Origin: an uncultured Alistipes sp.
GTDB lineage: Bacteria; Bacteroidota; Bacteroidia; Bacteroidales; Rikenellaceae
Assembly: GCA_904502285.1 (NCBI GenBank)
Contig: CAJGEC010000008.1
Location: 9,719 to 73,718 of the forward strand
Length of the DNA: 64,000 bases
Reading direction: 5' to 3'
In this document: piece by piece, positions 16,133-25,087 of the stretch
Layout of the letters: the number at the start of each line of letters is the position of its first letter
Numbering within the stretch: the first letter of the stretch is position 1
Translations under genes and position numbers: made by a program
Notes under the pieces: generated by a model
Databases searched by the model: none
The model's input: only the letters and a program-made list of their open reading frames with translations
Told to the model about the DNA's origin: nothing

Positions 16133-18106
16133 TTAAAACTTACTCTGTAGGTTTACTACCACACTCTCTGGCAAGAGTGCCTGAGTCTCAACCTTATCCA
16201 AGCCCATCTTATCGATAAACTCAGAGAGTGGGCGCTTGGTAGTCTGGTTGAGGGTATAAGAGAATGGCTCCGACATCCAGAGGTCGCTGTAGTTGCCTCT
16301 TTCGTCCATAGTCACGGCACACATAATGTACAACTTGTCGTTCTGGCCCGAAAAGAGCGATACGCTACCCTGCGCATAGCCACTGCTCACCAAATCCTCC
16401 TTTACCCAATCTGCTCCACCTGCCACAATCTCACTTGCGCTATAGATTGAGTAGAACGATACATCGGTAGGCTTCTCGGTAAATATCTCGCCATACATCA
16501 AGTACCAACCCATACTCTCCATCATACCGTAGTTGTAGTAGGTGTCGGGATATGCGGCCTCAAGTTCTGCAAGGCTGTAAGGGCCACCCGTCTCGACTCT
16601 TAACACGCTATTGTCGCACACACCCTCAGGCTCGGTACTAAAGTCGTAGCGGAAGAGGTCGGTGGTGACCACACCTCCGTAGTAACCAAACGCCAAGACC
16701 GAGTAGTCGGTATCGGGCACAAGGTCGATAACCTTAGCACTGATAGAACCTCGATAGCTCTGAAGGTCGTAACCAGAGAGCCACTCTATGATTTGGCTAT
16801 TCTCGGTAAAAGGTATCATACTACTCTCAACATATACCAAAACGTATGGCTCGTCGGTAGTTGGCTCGACGATGATGTCTGCGACACGCACGTAGCAGTT
16901 CTCTACCTTGATGTCGATAACCATATCCGAGGCCTCGACGACTCCCGTGCGGAAGTTCTTGATGTAGGGTCGAGTCACCACCTGAGGCAAGCCATCCACC
17001 ATCTCGATACCATAGAAGACCATACAATAGTTGGTGTCGGCCTCGCGTAGTTCGCTATAGCTATCGGGGCCCTGCAAACACATAATATCGAGGAGTTGCT
17101 CGCCTGAGTAACCCGACTGCATATATATATTTATAATAGAGAGCCACGTGCTTGCCACCTGCTTGCAATACTCCTCGCTTGGGGTCTCGCCCTCGGCAAG
17201 ATACATATATTCGCCCTCCGAGTAGATATCTACATAATATTTACCCTCCCAGTTTAGTGGTGTAAAGTCGTAGTAGACCATAGGACCATCCACGGTCACA
17301 TCAACATCGAACAACAAGTCCTCGTAGTCGTAGGTAGGCAACACCACCGACTCGTAGAACACTGGCGAGGCCATAGTGTAGTCGCTACCCTCCTCGTTGA
17401 ACTCGATGGCATATACATAGAGGATATACTCTCGGTCAGGGACCATACCTGTCCAACCAATCTCCATATCTCCCTGATAGCATATCTGATTCAGATACAA
17501 GAACTTCTCCAAGTTAGATGCTTCGTACTGCTCTGCCCAGCCAGTGAAGATGCGGTAGTCATCCTCGAAGAGTTGCTCGGCAGTGGTGATGTTTGCACTC
17601 AAGAAGTAGTCCACCTCAGACATATAGACGATATATGGCATTTCGGGGTCTGAAGGGTGTATTTTTGTTGTGCAACTTGTAGATTTCACATCAGCAAGTT
17701 CCAACTCAAAAGCGAGGCCTTCGTATGGTGCTTGCTTCACCGAGATAAACTTGCTACTGAGGTTAGGGTACTTGAGCTGGAGTACGGCCGAACGCTCCGA
17801 TGTGGTCATATTGCGGGCCACGGTGAAGTAGAGCACACTATTCTCGGTCTTGATGTTGTTAATCCACGATACCTCGGACTCTGCCACGATGTCGATGCCG
17901 TCGATGCCGTTCTTGAGTGTGTAGGGGATCGCCTGCTCACCACCCTCAAAACTCAGCTCTATGGTTGTCGTTTCAATTTCCAACGACATCTTATCATCCA
18001 CTGGAGGGTTAGGGGTATCGTTCACTGGTGGTTCGTTGGTACACGCCGATAGCGCCATAACACCAAAAGCCACAACCAACGAGAGTGTTCTTGTAAAAAT
18101 ATTCAT
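16133..18106 (-). CDS. BACON-domain lipoprotein (paralogue of the divergent gene)
   Basis: A 657-residue lipoprotein. The open frame runs up to 18202 but the start is the ATG at 18106, which gives a clean signal peptide with lipobox ALSAC (Cys22) and lies 33 bases after an exact -7 box. Residues about 38-125 form a BACON module ending FISVKQAP. The next module (about 130-215) has a pattern shared with the divergent paralogue: IHPSDPEMPYIVYMSEVDYF versus IIPDDKDAPFIVMSASCDYI. Several more beta modules with FxxVDVT-like strands follow, and the protein ends in a short basic tail. Probably surface exposed (CTNEPP after the signal). Function unknown; the pair may form a surface complex or respond to opposite conditions. 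Confidence 0.82.
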   Translation of the reverse strand: MNIFTRTLSLVVAFGVMALSACTNEPPVNDTPNPPVDDKMSLEIETTTIELSFEGGEQAIPYTLKNGIDGIDIVAESEVSWINNIKTENSVLYFTVARNMTTSERSAVLQLKYPNLSSKFISVKQAPYEGLAFELELADVKSTSCTTKIHPSDPEMPYIVYMSEVDYFLSANITTAEQLFEDDYRIFTGWAEQYEASNLEKFLYLNQICYQGDMEIGWTGMVPDREYILYVYAIEFNEEGSDYTMASPVFYESVVLPTYDYEDLLFDVDVTVDGPMVYYDFTPLNWEGKYYVDIYSEGEYMYLAEGETPSEEYCKQVASTWLSIINIYMQSGYSGEQLLDIMCLQGPDSYSELREADTNYCMVFYGIEMVDGLPQVVTRPYIKNFRTGVVEASDMVIDIKVENCYVRVADIIVEPTTDEPYVLVYVESSMIPFTENSQIIEWLSGYDLQSYRGSISAKVIDLVPDTDYSVLAFGYYGGVVTTDLFRYDFSTEPEGVCDNSVLRVETGGPYSLAELEAAYPDTYYNYGMMESMGWYLMYGEIFTEKPTDVSFYSIYSASEIVAGGADWVKEDLVSSGYAQGSVSLFSGQNDKLYIMCAVTMDERGNYSDLWMSEPFSYTLNQTTKRPLSEFIDKMGLDKVETQALLPESVVVNLQSKF

Positions 18107-18139
18107 AGACGATGTTCTGTTTAAGTTATATATTTTTAG

Positions 18140-18171
18140 CAAAGATATGATTTTTATTGTCAAATTCCAAA
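18140..18171 (-). promoter_or_regulatory. Promoter of the minus-strand BACON lipoprotein
   Basis: On the minus strand a TTTG (-33 box, 18168-18171) is followed after 20 bases by TATCTTTG (18140-18147), the full Bacteroidetes promoter pattern, 33 bases before the ATG at 18106. Confidence 0.75.
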
Positions 18172-18267
18172 TATAGATGACATATACCGACACTATACTC
18201 AACGCTACTGATGTAGACTTGGCTCAAATATTTTTGCTCATTTATGCTAAAATTTGTATTTTATTCG

Positions 18268-18275
18268 TATATTTG
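18268..18275 (+). promoter_or_regulatory. -7 promoter box of the plus-strand BACON lipoprotein
   Basis: TATATTTG is an exact match, about 95 bases before the ATG at 18370, implying an unusually long 5' leader of roughly 85-90 nucleotides. Confidence 0.6.
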
Positions 18276-18369
18276 TCCCTTGAGGGGAAAGTTTTTCCTC
18301 GCAAAGTGGTGTAATTTATAAGAAAAATAACGAAAAAACATAATTAATCACTTAAACTTAAAACTAACT

Positions 18370-20466
18370 ATGAGAACATTCAAGAATTTGCTTTGGGCGA
18401 TGCTCCCACTCTTCTGTTTGTCTTTGGCGGTATCTTGTACAGAGACCCCAAACACAGGAGACGACCCTAACCAGGGTGGCACAAATGGTCCAGCGGTTGT
18501 TAAGGACACTGTAATCAAGATGAAGAAGGATCTCTTCGAGGTTGGTGTTGCTGGCGGTTCACAGCTTGCTGAGTACACTATCGAGGCCCTTGATGGTGGT
18601 GCAAACCCACACTCTGGCGAGAAGATCAGCGCTGTAGCTGCTGAGAGCTGGGTAAACGGTTTCAACTACAACACTTCAAACATCCTCCGTTTCAACGTAG
18701 ATCCTAACCCTGGCGCTACTCCACGTGAGTGCGTTGTAACTGTTAAGTATCGCTACGCTGAGGATGTTGCTTTTGTCGTTAAGCAGAGCGCTAAGTCTAG
18801 CGCAGGCTTTACTTTCGAGAACGTAACAAGCACTCTGTTCGACTACACTTTGGATATTATCCCAGATGACAAGGATGCTCCATTTATCGTGATGTCTGCA
18901 TCTTGTGACTACATCGTTGCAAGTGGCTTCCAGACACCTGAGGACCTCTACGAGGATGATATCGCATACCACGACTGGTTGGGTAGCTTCTATGGTCAGA
19001 GCTATGCTGAGGTTATGCAGGAGAAAGCAAGATTTGGTGACCAGCGTAATGTTACTGTAAGCAATGGTAATGCTAATACTCCATACATCTTCTACTGCTA
19101 CTACTTCGACTACGAGACTGGTGCTTTGGCTTCTGACGTATACACTTGCGAGATTTGGACTCAATCCCCTCAGAAGCAGGATATTCAGTTCAATATGCCA
19201 TATGAGGTAGATGGTAGCGTTGTGTCTGTTGATATCACTCCTAATGGCTACGATGGTGACTACTACTTCGATGTGTTGAAGGTTTCTGAGATTGATAGCT
19301 ATTTGAACGAACTCGTTCGTTTTGATGGCACTCCTTACTTCACAACTCCTGATCAGGCTATCGAGTTCTGGTGGAGCTCTGCTGTGGGTAATATGAAGAG
19401 GGATGAGATGTCTGCGGCCCAGATTATCGCTGCATACTCTTGCAAGGGCGTCTATGAGGATGGTACTCCAATGAGCAAGTTCGACTTCGAGCTTTTGGCT
19501 AACACCGAATACTACCTCTTCGCATACGCTATGGACGGCAATGCTTTGGTTGGCTCTACTCCTCAGTTTGTAAAGGTTACTACTGGCAATGTTGAGATGT
19601 CTGACAACGTGATTACTCCATCTGTATCGAACATCACCTCTCGTACAGCAACTATCTCATTCGAGACAACTAACGATGACTTCTACGTTGCTGGTTGGGC
19701 AACTGCTGACGAGTGGGCTACTTTTGGTAACAACGACGCTGAGCGTCAGGAGTACTTGCTCGCTAACATGCCTTACGAGTTCATCACTGGTAACTACTCA
19801 CAGACCATCACTCAGCTTACTCCAGCAACTGAGTACGTACTCTACGCATTCGGTTCACGTGGTGGTATCGCAACTACTCCATCTATCTACACTTGCCGTT
19901 TCACTACTCGCGACGGTTCTGGTGGTGCTTGCTCTATCTCAGTCGCTGACCTCGGCTACTACGATGCAGCAGATTTCTCTGCATTCAATGGTTACTCATA
20001 CCTCTCTGGCTATGAGATCGTATTGCCAATAGAGCTCCAGTTCAGCATTCCTGAGCACGGTGATTACTTCTGGGAGATTTACGATTGGACAAACCGCGAG
20101 CACGAGATTTATGATGATGAGAACTACGTCAGGGGTCTTACCTATATGATTAACACTTATGGTTCTCCTGCAACTCACTCTTACACTGGTCTTGAGAATG
20201 GTGGATACTATGAGCTCGTTGCTATCGTAATCGACAACGATGGTGTATATAGCGACCTCTTCAAGAGAACATACCGTCCTACATACGATGGTTGTGGCGA
20301 TGCTCAGGACTACATCGACTGGTGGGAGAATTACCAGAACGGTGGTTCTGATGGTCCAGGTCCCCAGAGCTGCGTTATTGAGCAGAAGAGTCTCTTCGCT
20401 AAGAAGTCTGATCGCAAGTTCGTTTCAGAGATGACCTTCGAGCCAAAAAAGATGGATATCGAGTAA
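18370..20466 (+). CDS. BACON-domain lipoprotein, probably highly expressed
   Basis: A 698-residue lipoprotein with lipobox LAVSC (Cys24) followed by a Thr/Asp-rich linker. Residues about 50-140 are a BACON module ending FVVKQSAKSS; later modules are homologous to those of the divergent neighbour (16133-18106), including EDLYEDDIAYHDW versus EQLFEDDYRIFTGW. Codon choice is strikingly different from the neighbour: frequent GCT, GGT, GTT and ACT where the neighbour prefers C-ending or rare codons, a pattern shared with gapA here and typical of highly expressed genes. A long leader precedes it and a strong hairpin follows the stop. Likely an abundant surface lipoprotein; ligand unknown. Confidence 0.82.
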   Translation: MRTFKNLLWAMLPLFCLSLAVSCTETPNTGDDPNQGGTNGPAVVKDTVIKMKKDLFEVGVAGGSQLAEYTIEALDGGANPHSGEKISAVAAESWVNGFNYNTSNILRFNVDPNPGATPRECVVTVKYRYAEDVAFVVKQSAKSSAGFTFENVTSTLFDYTLDIIPDDKDAPFIVMSASCDYIVASGFQTPEDLYEDDIAYHDWLGSFYGQSYAEVMQEKARFGDQRNVTVSNGNANTPYIFYCYYFDYETGALASDVYTCEIWTQSPQKQDIQFNMPYEVDGSVVSVDITPNGYDGDYYFDVLKVSEIDSYLNELVRFDGTPYFTTPDQAIEFWWSSAVGNMKRDEMSAAQIIAAYSCKGVYEDGTPMSKFDFELLANTEYYLFAYAMDGNALVGSTPQFVKVTTGNVEMSDNVITPSVSNITSRTATISFETTNDDFYVAGWATADEWATFGNNDAERQEYLLANMPYEFITGNYSQTITQLTPATEYVLYAFGSRGGIATTPSIYTCRFTTRDGSGGACSISVADLGYYDAADFSAFNGYSYLSGYEIVLPIELQFSIPEHGDYFWEIYDWTNREHEIYDDENYVRGLTYMINTYGSPATHSYTGLENGGYYELVAIVIDNDGVYSDLFKRTYRPTYDGCGDAQDYIDWWENYQNGGSDGPGPQSCVIEQKSLFAKKSDRKFVSEMTFEPKKMDIE

Positions 20467-20486
20467 TTCGATAGATAATACCAGTG

Positions 20487-20521
20487 GTTAGGGGTGTGGT
20501 CCGTGGGGCTACACCCCTAAC
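20487..20521 (+). terminator. Hairpin after the abundant BACON lipoprotein
   Basis: GTTAGGGGTGT pairs perfectly with ACACCCCTAAC (11 bp, 13-base loop), 20 bases after the stop. No T-tract follows, so it may end transcription with help or protect the 3' end. Confidence 0.6.
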
Positions 20522-20743
20522 TCTTTGTCGCCTCTGTAGGTGGAGGAGTAACGGAGCAAAACAGAGCGTAGAGGCACTACGACACCCCTTTTCTTGGTTT
20601 GTGGATAAAGTGTCGAAAAAATAGTAACTCAAAAAGGGGTTAGATCCGTTAAAAATCACGAATTTTGTAGACCTGAATTAGCCTATTAGGCGTAACACGG
20701 GCAGTTGTAACGGAGAAAAATAATAATATAAATATATACTACA

Positions 20744-23296
20744 ATGGCGCAACAGACTAACAACAAGGAACTTAAGACGGTAAAGTACGAAGATGCCGTC
20801 GCTGCTTCCAAGGAGTATTTCAAGGGTGATGAGCTCGCTGCTCAGGTATGGGTGAGCAAGTACGCCTTGAAGGACTCTTTTGGCAATATCTACGAGACGA
20901 CGCCTGAGGATATGCACAACCGTATCGCACAAGAACTCGCTCGTATCGAGGCTAACTACCCTAATGGTATGAGCCACGACGAGATCTATGAACTCCTCGA
21001 CCACTTCCGTTACATCATCCCTCAGGGTGGCCCTATGACTGGTATCGGTAACAATATGCAGGTGGCTTCGTTGTCGAACTGCTTCGTTATCGGCCACAAG
21101 AACCCCGCCGACTCTTACGGTGGTATCTTCCGTATGGACGAGGAGCAGGTACAGCTTATGAAGCGTCGCGGTGGTGTAGGTCACGACCTCTCACACATCC
21201 GCCCTACAGGTAGCCCCGTACTCAACTCAGCCCTCACCTCTACGGGTATCGTACCATTTATGGAGCGTTACTCAAACTCTACTCGCGAGGTAGCACAGGA
21301 TGGCCGTCGTGGTGCGCTTATGCTCTCGTTGCTCATCAAGCACCCAGATGCTGAGAAGTTCATCGACGCAAAGGTGGATACTGGCAAGGTGACTGGTGCA
21401 AACGTATCTATCAAGATTGACGACGAGTTTATGCGTGCCGCTATCGCTGGCCAGAGCTATCGTCAGGAGTTCCCTATCGGTGCTGAGAAACCACTCATCA
21501 CTCAGGATATCGATGCAGGTAAGCTATGGTCAAAGATTATCCACAATGCGTGGAAGTCGGCAGAGCCAGGCGTACTCTTCTGGGATACCATCATCCGCGA
21601 GAGTGTGCCCGACTGCTACGCCGACGAGGGCTTCCGCACAGTATCTACGAACCCTTGTGGCGAGATTCCATTGTGTCCTTACGACAGCTGCCGTCTATTG
21701 GCGTTGAACTTGTTGAGCTACGTCGATGCTCCATTCACTAAGGAGGCTTCGTTCAACTTCGAGTTGTTCAAGAGCCACGTGGCTAAGGCTATGCACCTTA
21801 TGGACGACATCATCGACCTTGAGTTGGAGAAGGTGGAGCTTATCATCTCTAAGATTGCCTCAGACCCTGAGGATGCAGATGTTCGTCGTGTGGAGTTGGA
21901 GTTGTGGCAGAAGATTCGCTCTATGGCCCTCAAGGGTCGCCGTACAGGTCTTGGCATCACTGCCGAGGGCGATATGTTGGCGGCATTGGGCTTGCGCTAC
22001 GGCTCTGACGAGGCTATCGAGTTCGCAGTAAACGTACACAAGACCTTGGCTGTGGAGGCTTACCGTGCGTCGGTGGCTATGGCAAAGGATCGTGGTGCCT
22101 TCGGTGTCTTCAACTTCGAGAAGGAGCAGGGCAACCCAATGATTGAGCGTGTCTTGGAGGCTGCACCAGAACTCCGCGAGAAGATGGCTAAGTATGGCCG
22201 TAGAAATATCGCTATGCTCACCATCGCCCCTACGGGTACTACCTCTCTTATGTCGCAGACAACATCGGGTATCGAGCCTGTATTCCGCCCTGTCTACAAA
22301 CGTCGTCGTAAGATCAACCCATCGGATAAGGATCAGCGCGCTACATTCGTAGACGAGACTGGTGAGAAGTTCATCGAGTACTACGTATTCCACCACCAGT
22401 TCGTCAAGTGGCTCGAAATCAACGGTTACGACACCACTCGATTGCAGAATATCGAGGAGGAGGAGCTCGACAAGTGGCTCAAGGCTTCGCCATACTACAA
22501 GGCTACGGCAAACGATATCGACTGGGTGGCAAAGGTGAAGATGCAGGGCGCTATCCAGAAGTGGGTAGACCACTCAATCTCTGTTACCGTAAACCTTCCT
22601 AACGAGGTTAGCGAGGAGCTCGTAGCAGATGTTTACCGCACAGCGTGGGAGTCAGGCTGTAAGGGTATCACCGTCTATCGTGACGGTTGCCGCGACGGCG
22701 TATTGCTCGACGTCAAGGATAAGGGCAAGGGTACTAAGAACTGCTCGTCGGAGGCTACTATCCGCCGTCCAGAGTCAATCCCTGCCGACATCGTACGTTT
22801 CAAGAACGGCAAGGAGGATTGGATTGCATTCGTAGGTAAGCAGGATGACCGTCCTTACGAGATCTTCACCGGTAAGATCGAGGAGGATGCTATGTACATC
22901 CCTAAGACCATCACCCACGGCCACATCCTCAAGGTTACCGAGGCTAACGGCACTAAGCGTTACGACTTCCAGTATCAGGACCGCTACGGCTATATCAACA
23001 CCATCGGTGGTATCTCTCGCCTCTTCGACGAGGAGTTCTGGAACTACGCTAAGTTGATCTCTGGTGTATTGCGCTACGGTATGCCTATTGACAAGGTAGT
23101 GCAGCTCGTAGATGGCCTCCACCTCGACTCTGAGACCATCAACACCTGGAAGAATGGTGTGGAGCGCGCCTTGAAGCAGTACATCAAGGATGGTACTCGT
23201 GGCAAGGGTCGCTGCCCACAGTGTGGCCAGGAGCAGATGGCCTACCAGAATGGTTGCTTGACCTGTATGTCTTGCGGTTACTCTAAGTGTAACTAA
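20744..23296 (+). CDS. nrdJ: Adenosylcobalamin-dependent (class II) ribonucleotide reductase
   Basis: An 850-residue enzyme that reduces ribonucleotides to deoxyribonucleotides using coenzyme B12. Active-site features: Cys113 in ASLSNCFV, N303-P-C-G-E307 (the radical Cys and catalytic Glu) in NPCGEIPL, the APTGTTSLMSQTTSGIEPVF loop, and a C-terminal Cys-rich tail with CPQCG, CLTC and CGYSKC that forms a zinc-ribbon-like element with the redox cysteines. Length fits the stand-alone bacterial NrdJ family. It is monocistronic: a hairpin separates it from the upstream lipoprotein and a near-perfect terminator follows. The 277-base upstream region shows no cobalamin-riboswitch B12 box by eye. It supplies dNTPs independent of oxygen. 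Confidence 0.95.
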   Translation: MAQQTNNKELKTVKYEDAVAASKEYFKGDELAAQVWVSKYALKDSFGNIYETTPEDMHNRIAQELARIEANYPNGMSHDEIYELLDHFRYIIPQGGPMTGIGNNMQVASLSNCFVIGHKNPADSYGGIFRMDEEQVQLMKRRGGVGHDLSHIRPTGSPVLNSALTSTGIVPFMERYSNSTREVAQDGRRGALMLSLLIKHPDAEKFIDAKVDTGKVTGANVSIKIDDEFMRAAIAGQSYRQEFPIGAEKPLITQDIDAGKLWSKIIHNAWKSAEPGVLFWDTIIRESVPDCYADEGFRTVSTNPCGEIPLCPYDSCRLLALNLLSYVDAPFTKEASFNFELFKSHVAKAMHLMDDIIDLELEKVELIISKIASDPEDADVRRVELELWQKIRSMALKGRRTGLGITAEGDMLAALGLRYGSDEAIEFAVNVHKTLAVEAYRASVAMAKDRGAFGVFNFEKEQGNPMIERVLEAAPELREKMAKYGRRNIAMLTIAPTGTTSLMSQTTSGIEPVFRPVYKRRRKINPSDKDQRATFVDETGEKFIEYYVFHHQFVKWLEINGYDTTRLQNIEEEELDKWLKASPYYKATANDIDWVAKVKMQGAIQKWVDHSISVTVNLPNEVSEELVADVYRTAWESGCKGITVYRDGCRDGVLLDVKDKGKGTKNCSSEATIRRPESIPADIVRFKNGKEDWIAFVGKQDDRPYEIFTGKIEEDAMYIPKTITHGHILKVTEANGTKRYDFQYQDRYGYINTIGGISRLFDEEFWNYAKLISGVLRYGMPIDKVVQLVDGLHLDSETINTWKNGVERALKQYIKDGTRGKGRCPQCGQEQMAYQNGCLTCMSCGYSKCN

Positions 23297-23315
23297 TTGA
23301 ACATCAACAATAAGA

Positions 23316-23357
23316 GTAGAGGGTTATCCACCGTGGATAACCCTCTACTTTTTTTTA
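23316..23357. terminator. Strong terminator between nrdJ and the trmH-family gene
   Basis: GTAGAGGGTTATCCA pairs perfectly with TGGATAACCCTCTAC (15 bp, 3-base loop) followed by nine T residues on the plus strand. It lies between convergent genes and serves nrdJ. Confidence 0.92.
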
Positions 23358-23373
23358 AAACTTTAGAACTCTC

Positions 23374-23901
23374 CTATCGCAGAGTACGGAACATCTCCCA
23401 CATTAGTATTCCTGCTGTCACTGAAACATTTAGTGAGTGTTTAATACCCACCTGCGGAATCTCGATAGCACCATCGACAACATCGGCTACGGCCTGATCA
23501 ACACCCTCTACCTCGTTACCAAAGATGATGGCATAGCGTTTGTCGGGGTCGGCCTTGAAGTCGTTTAGCATAACAGCACCCTCAATCTGCTCGATGGCAA
23601 GGATGGTATAGCCCTCACTGCGCAAAGACTCAACACACTCCATAGTGGTAGCAAAGTAGTTCCACTTTACGCTAAGCTCGGCTCCAAGGGCCGTCTTATG
23701 AATCTCACGGTTGGGAGGTGTGGAGCTGATGCCACAGAGCATAATGCGCTCAATGCCAAAAGCATCGGCAGTGCGGAAGAAAGAGCCTACGTTCTGTGCC
23801 GAACGCACATTATCCAAGACCACAACCACGGGCAACTTATCCACCTCGGCATACTCCTCAAGGGTGGGACGACAGAGTTCCTCGTTGAGTAATTTTCGCA
23901 T
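23374..23901 (-). CDS. TrmH/SpoU-family RNA 2'-O-methyltransferase
   Basis: A 175-residue SPOUT methyltransferase. Motif 1 is LDNVRSAQNVGSFFRTADAF, motif 2 is YAIIFGNEVEGV and motif 3 is EIPQVGIKHSLNVSVTAGI, the trefoil-knot SAM-binding sequence. It lacks the N-terminal substrate-binding domain of the rRNA enzymes, so it is a minimal TrmH/TrmL-type protein that probably methylates tRNA; the exact position is not deducible. The start is the ATG at 23901, 30 bases downstream of an exact -7 box on the same strand. Confidence 0.92.
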   Translation of the reverse strand: MRKLLNEELCRPTLEEYAEVDKLPVVVVLDNVRSAQNVGSFFRTADAFGIERIMLCGISSTPPNREIHKTALGAELSVKWNYFATTMECVESLRSEGYTILAIEQIEGAVMLNDFKADPDKRYAIIFGNEVEGVDQAVADVVDGAIEIPQVGIKHSLNVSVTAGILMWEMFRTLR

Positions 23902-23930
23902 AATTTTTAAAGTTTTTTAAATATATTGAC

Positions 23931-23939
23931 GCAAAAGTA
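23931..23939 (-). promoter_or_regulatory. -7 box of the trmH-family gene
   Basis: Minus-strand TACTTTTGC is an exact match to TAnnTTTGC, 30 bases before the ATG. It is back to back with the promoter of the outer-membrane protein gene. Confidence 0.7.
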
Positions 23940-23961
23940 CAAAAAAATAAAATATTTTTGG

Positions 23962-23969
23962 TAACTTTG
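23962..23969 (+). promoter_or_regulatory. -7 box of the outer-membrane protein gene
   Basis: TAACTTTG, exact match, 28 bases before the ATG at 23997. Confidence 0.7.
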
Positions 23970-23996
23970 CCTTGAAATGTTTATACACAGTCCGTT

Positions 23997-25070
23997 ATGC
24001 GAAGATTGATGCGCTACATAGTCGTACTATTGGCCCTCGCCATAGCCACTCCCCGACTCTCCGCACAGGAGTTGGTCGTGGGGGCTGATTTCACCACACT
24101 CTTCGACAATACGGAGTTTTCGCCTATGGAGCACTACGACTCCGAGACCCTCTTCAGCGCACGTCTAACGCCTAAAATCGGTGTTAAGTGGCATAACCAC
24201 AACGAGTTAATATTTGGCGCTGATATGGTGCAGGACTTCGGTCACAACTCGAAGTTCCTCTCGGATGTGAACGTAGAGATGTACTACGCCCTGAAGCACC
24301 CCAAGGCTAAACTATTCGCTGGTATATTCCCTCGCAAGGAGATGCGAGGCCTGCGAAGTCCAATATATTTCGACCCAGCATACCTCTACTACAACAACCG
24401 CATCGGTGGTGTCTTGGCTCGCTACGAGGCCAATGAGGGTCGCAGTTTCATAGAGTTTGCGATGGACTATACGGGAATGCGAGACTTCGAGACCCGTGAG
24501 TCGTTTATGATTATGTCGGCAGGTAAGTACTCAGTGGCGTGGTTCAAGGCGGGCTACGACTTCCTGATGGGCCACTATGCCAAGGACTACAACCCCGCGA
24601 CCTGGGATGGCGTGGTGGACAACATTATGCTTACTCCATACGTAGGTGGCGAAGTTGTGGCTGGTCCTGTGGATGTAGATATCCAACTCTCCTTCGTGCA
24701 GTCGCTACAGCGAGACCGCATAATGGAGAATATATGGGAGTCGCCTCGTGGTTGCGACATCTATGCTGCTGTGAGTGGCTGGGGCGTAACCCTCTCGAAC
24801 AGACTCTACGTAGGCAAGGGGCTTTACTCCTACTTCTCGCGCTATGGCAGTGCCGTCTACCACGGCATCCCCCACTATGCAATATCTAAGGGGAGGGGTA
24901 ACATCTATAATGTCATAACCGCCTCATACTCAAAACTATTCTGCGACGACAGTATCGGCCTCGATGCAGGTATCACAATGGAGTACGATGGCAAGGGCTG
25001 GGGAACTCGCCAATGGTTGAAGGTGAGCGTTATGCTCGACTATGGAATAGATCTCAAAAAAGATAAATGA
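23997..25070 (+). CDS. Outer-membrane beta-barrel-like exported protein
   Basis: A 357-residue protein with a signal peptide cleaved after RLSAQ. The mature part alternates short hydrophobic/aromatic strands with turns (LFSARLTPKIGVKWHNHNEL, EMYYALKHPKAKLFAGIF, VDVDIQLSFVQSL) and ends in a strand-like LKVSVMLDYGI, compatible with an outer-membrane beta-barrel of about 14-16 strands. No recognisable family. It lies 17 bases before glnS, so the two are probably cotranscribed; the functional link, if any, is unclear. Confidence 0.7.
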   Translation: MRRLMRYIVVLLALAIATPRLSAQELVVGADFTTLFDNTEFSPMEHYDSETLFSARLTPKIGVKWHNHNELIFGADMVQDFGHNSKFLSDVNVEMYYALKHPKAKLFAGIFPRKEMRGLRSPIYFDPAYLYYNNRIGGVLARYEANEGRSFIEFAMDYTGMRDFETRESFMIMSAGKYSVAWFKAGYDFLMGHYAKDYNPATWDGVVDNIMLTPYVGGEVVAGPVDVDIQLSFVQSLQRDRIMENIWESPRGCDIYAAVSGWGVTLSNRLYVGKGLYSYFSRYGSAVYHGIPHYAISKGRGNIYNVITASYSKLFCDDSIGLDAGITMEYDGKGWGTRQWLKVSVMLDYGIDLKKDK

Positions 25071-25087
25071 TTAAATACTAAATAGTT

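Noticed and set aside
20531..20660. Possible Cys- or T-rich leader peptide upstream of nrdJ
   Set aside because: No conserved short frame or structure beyond random AT-rich sequence was found.
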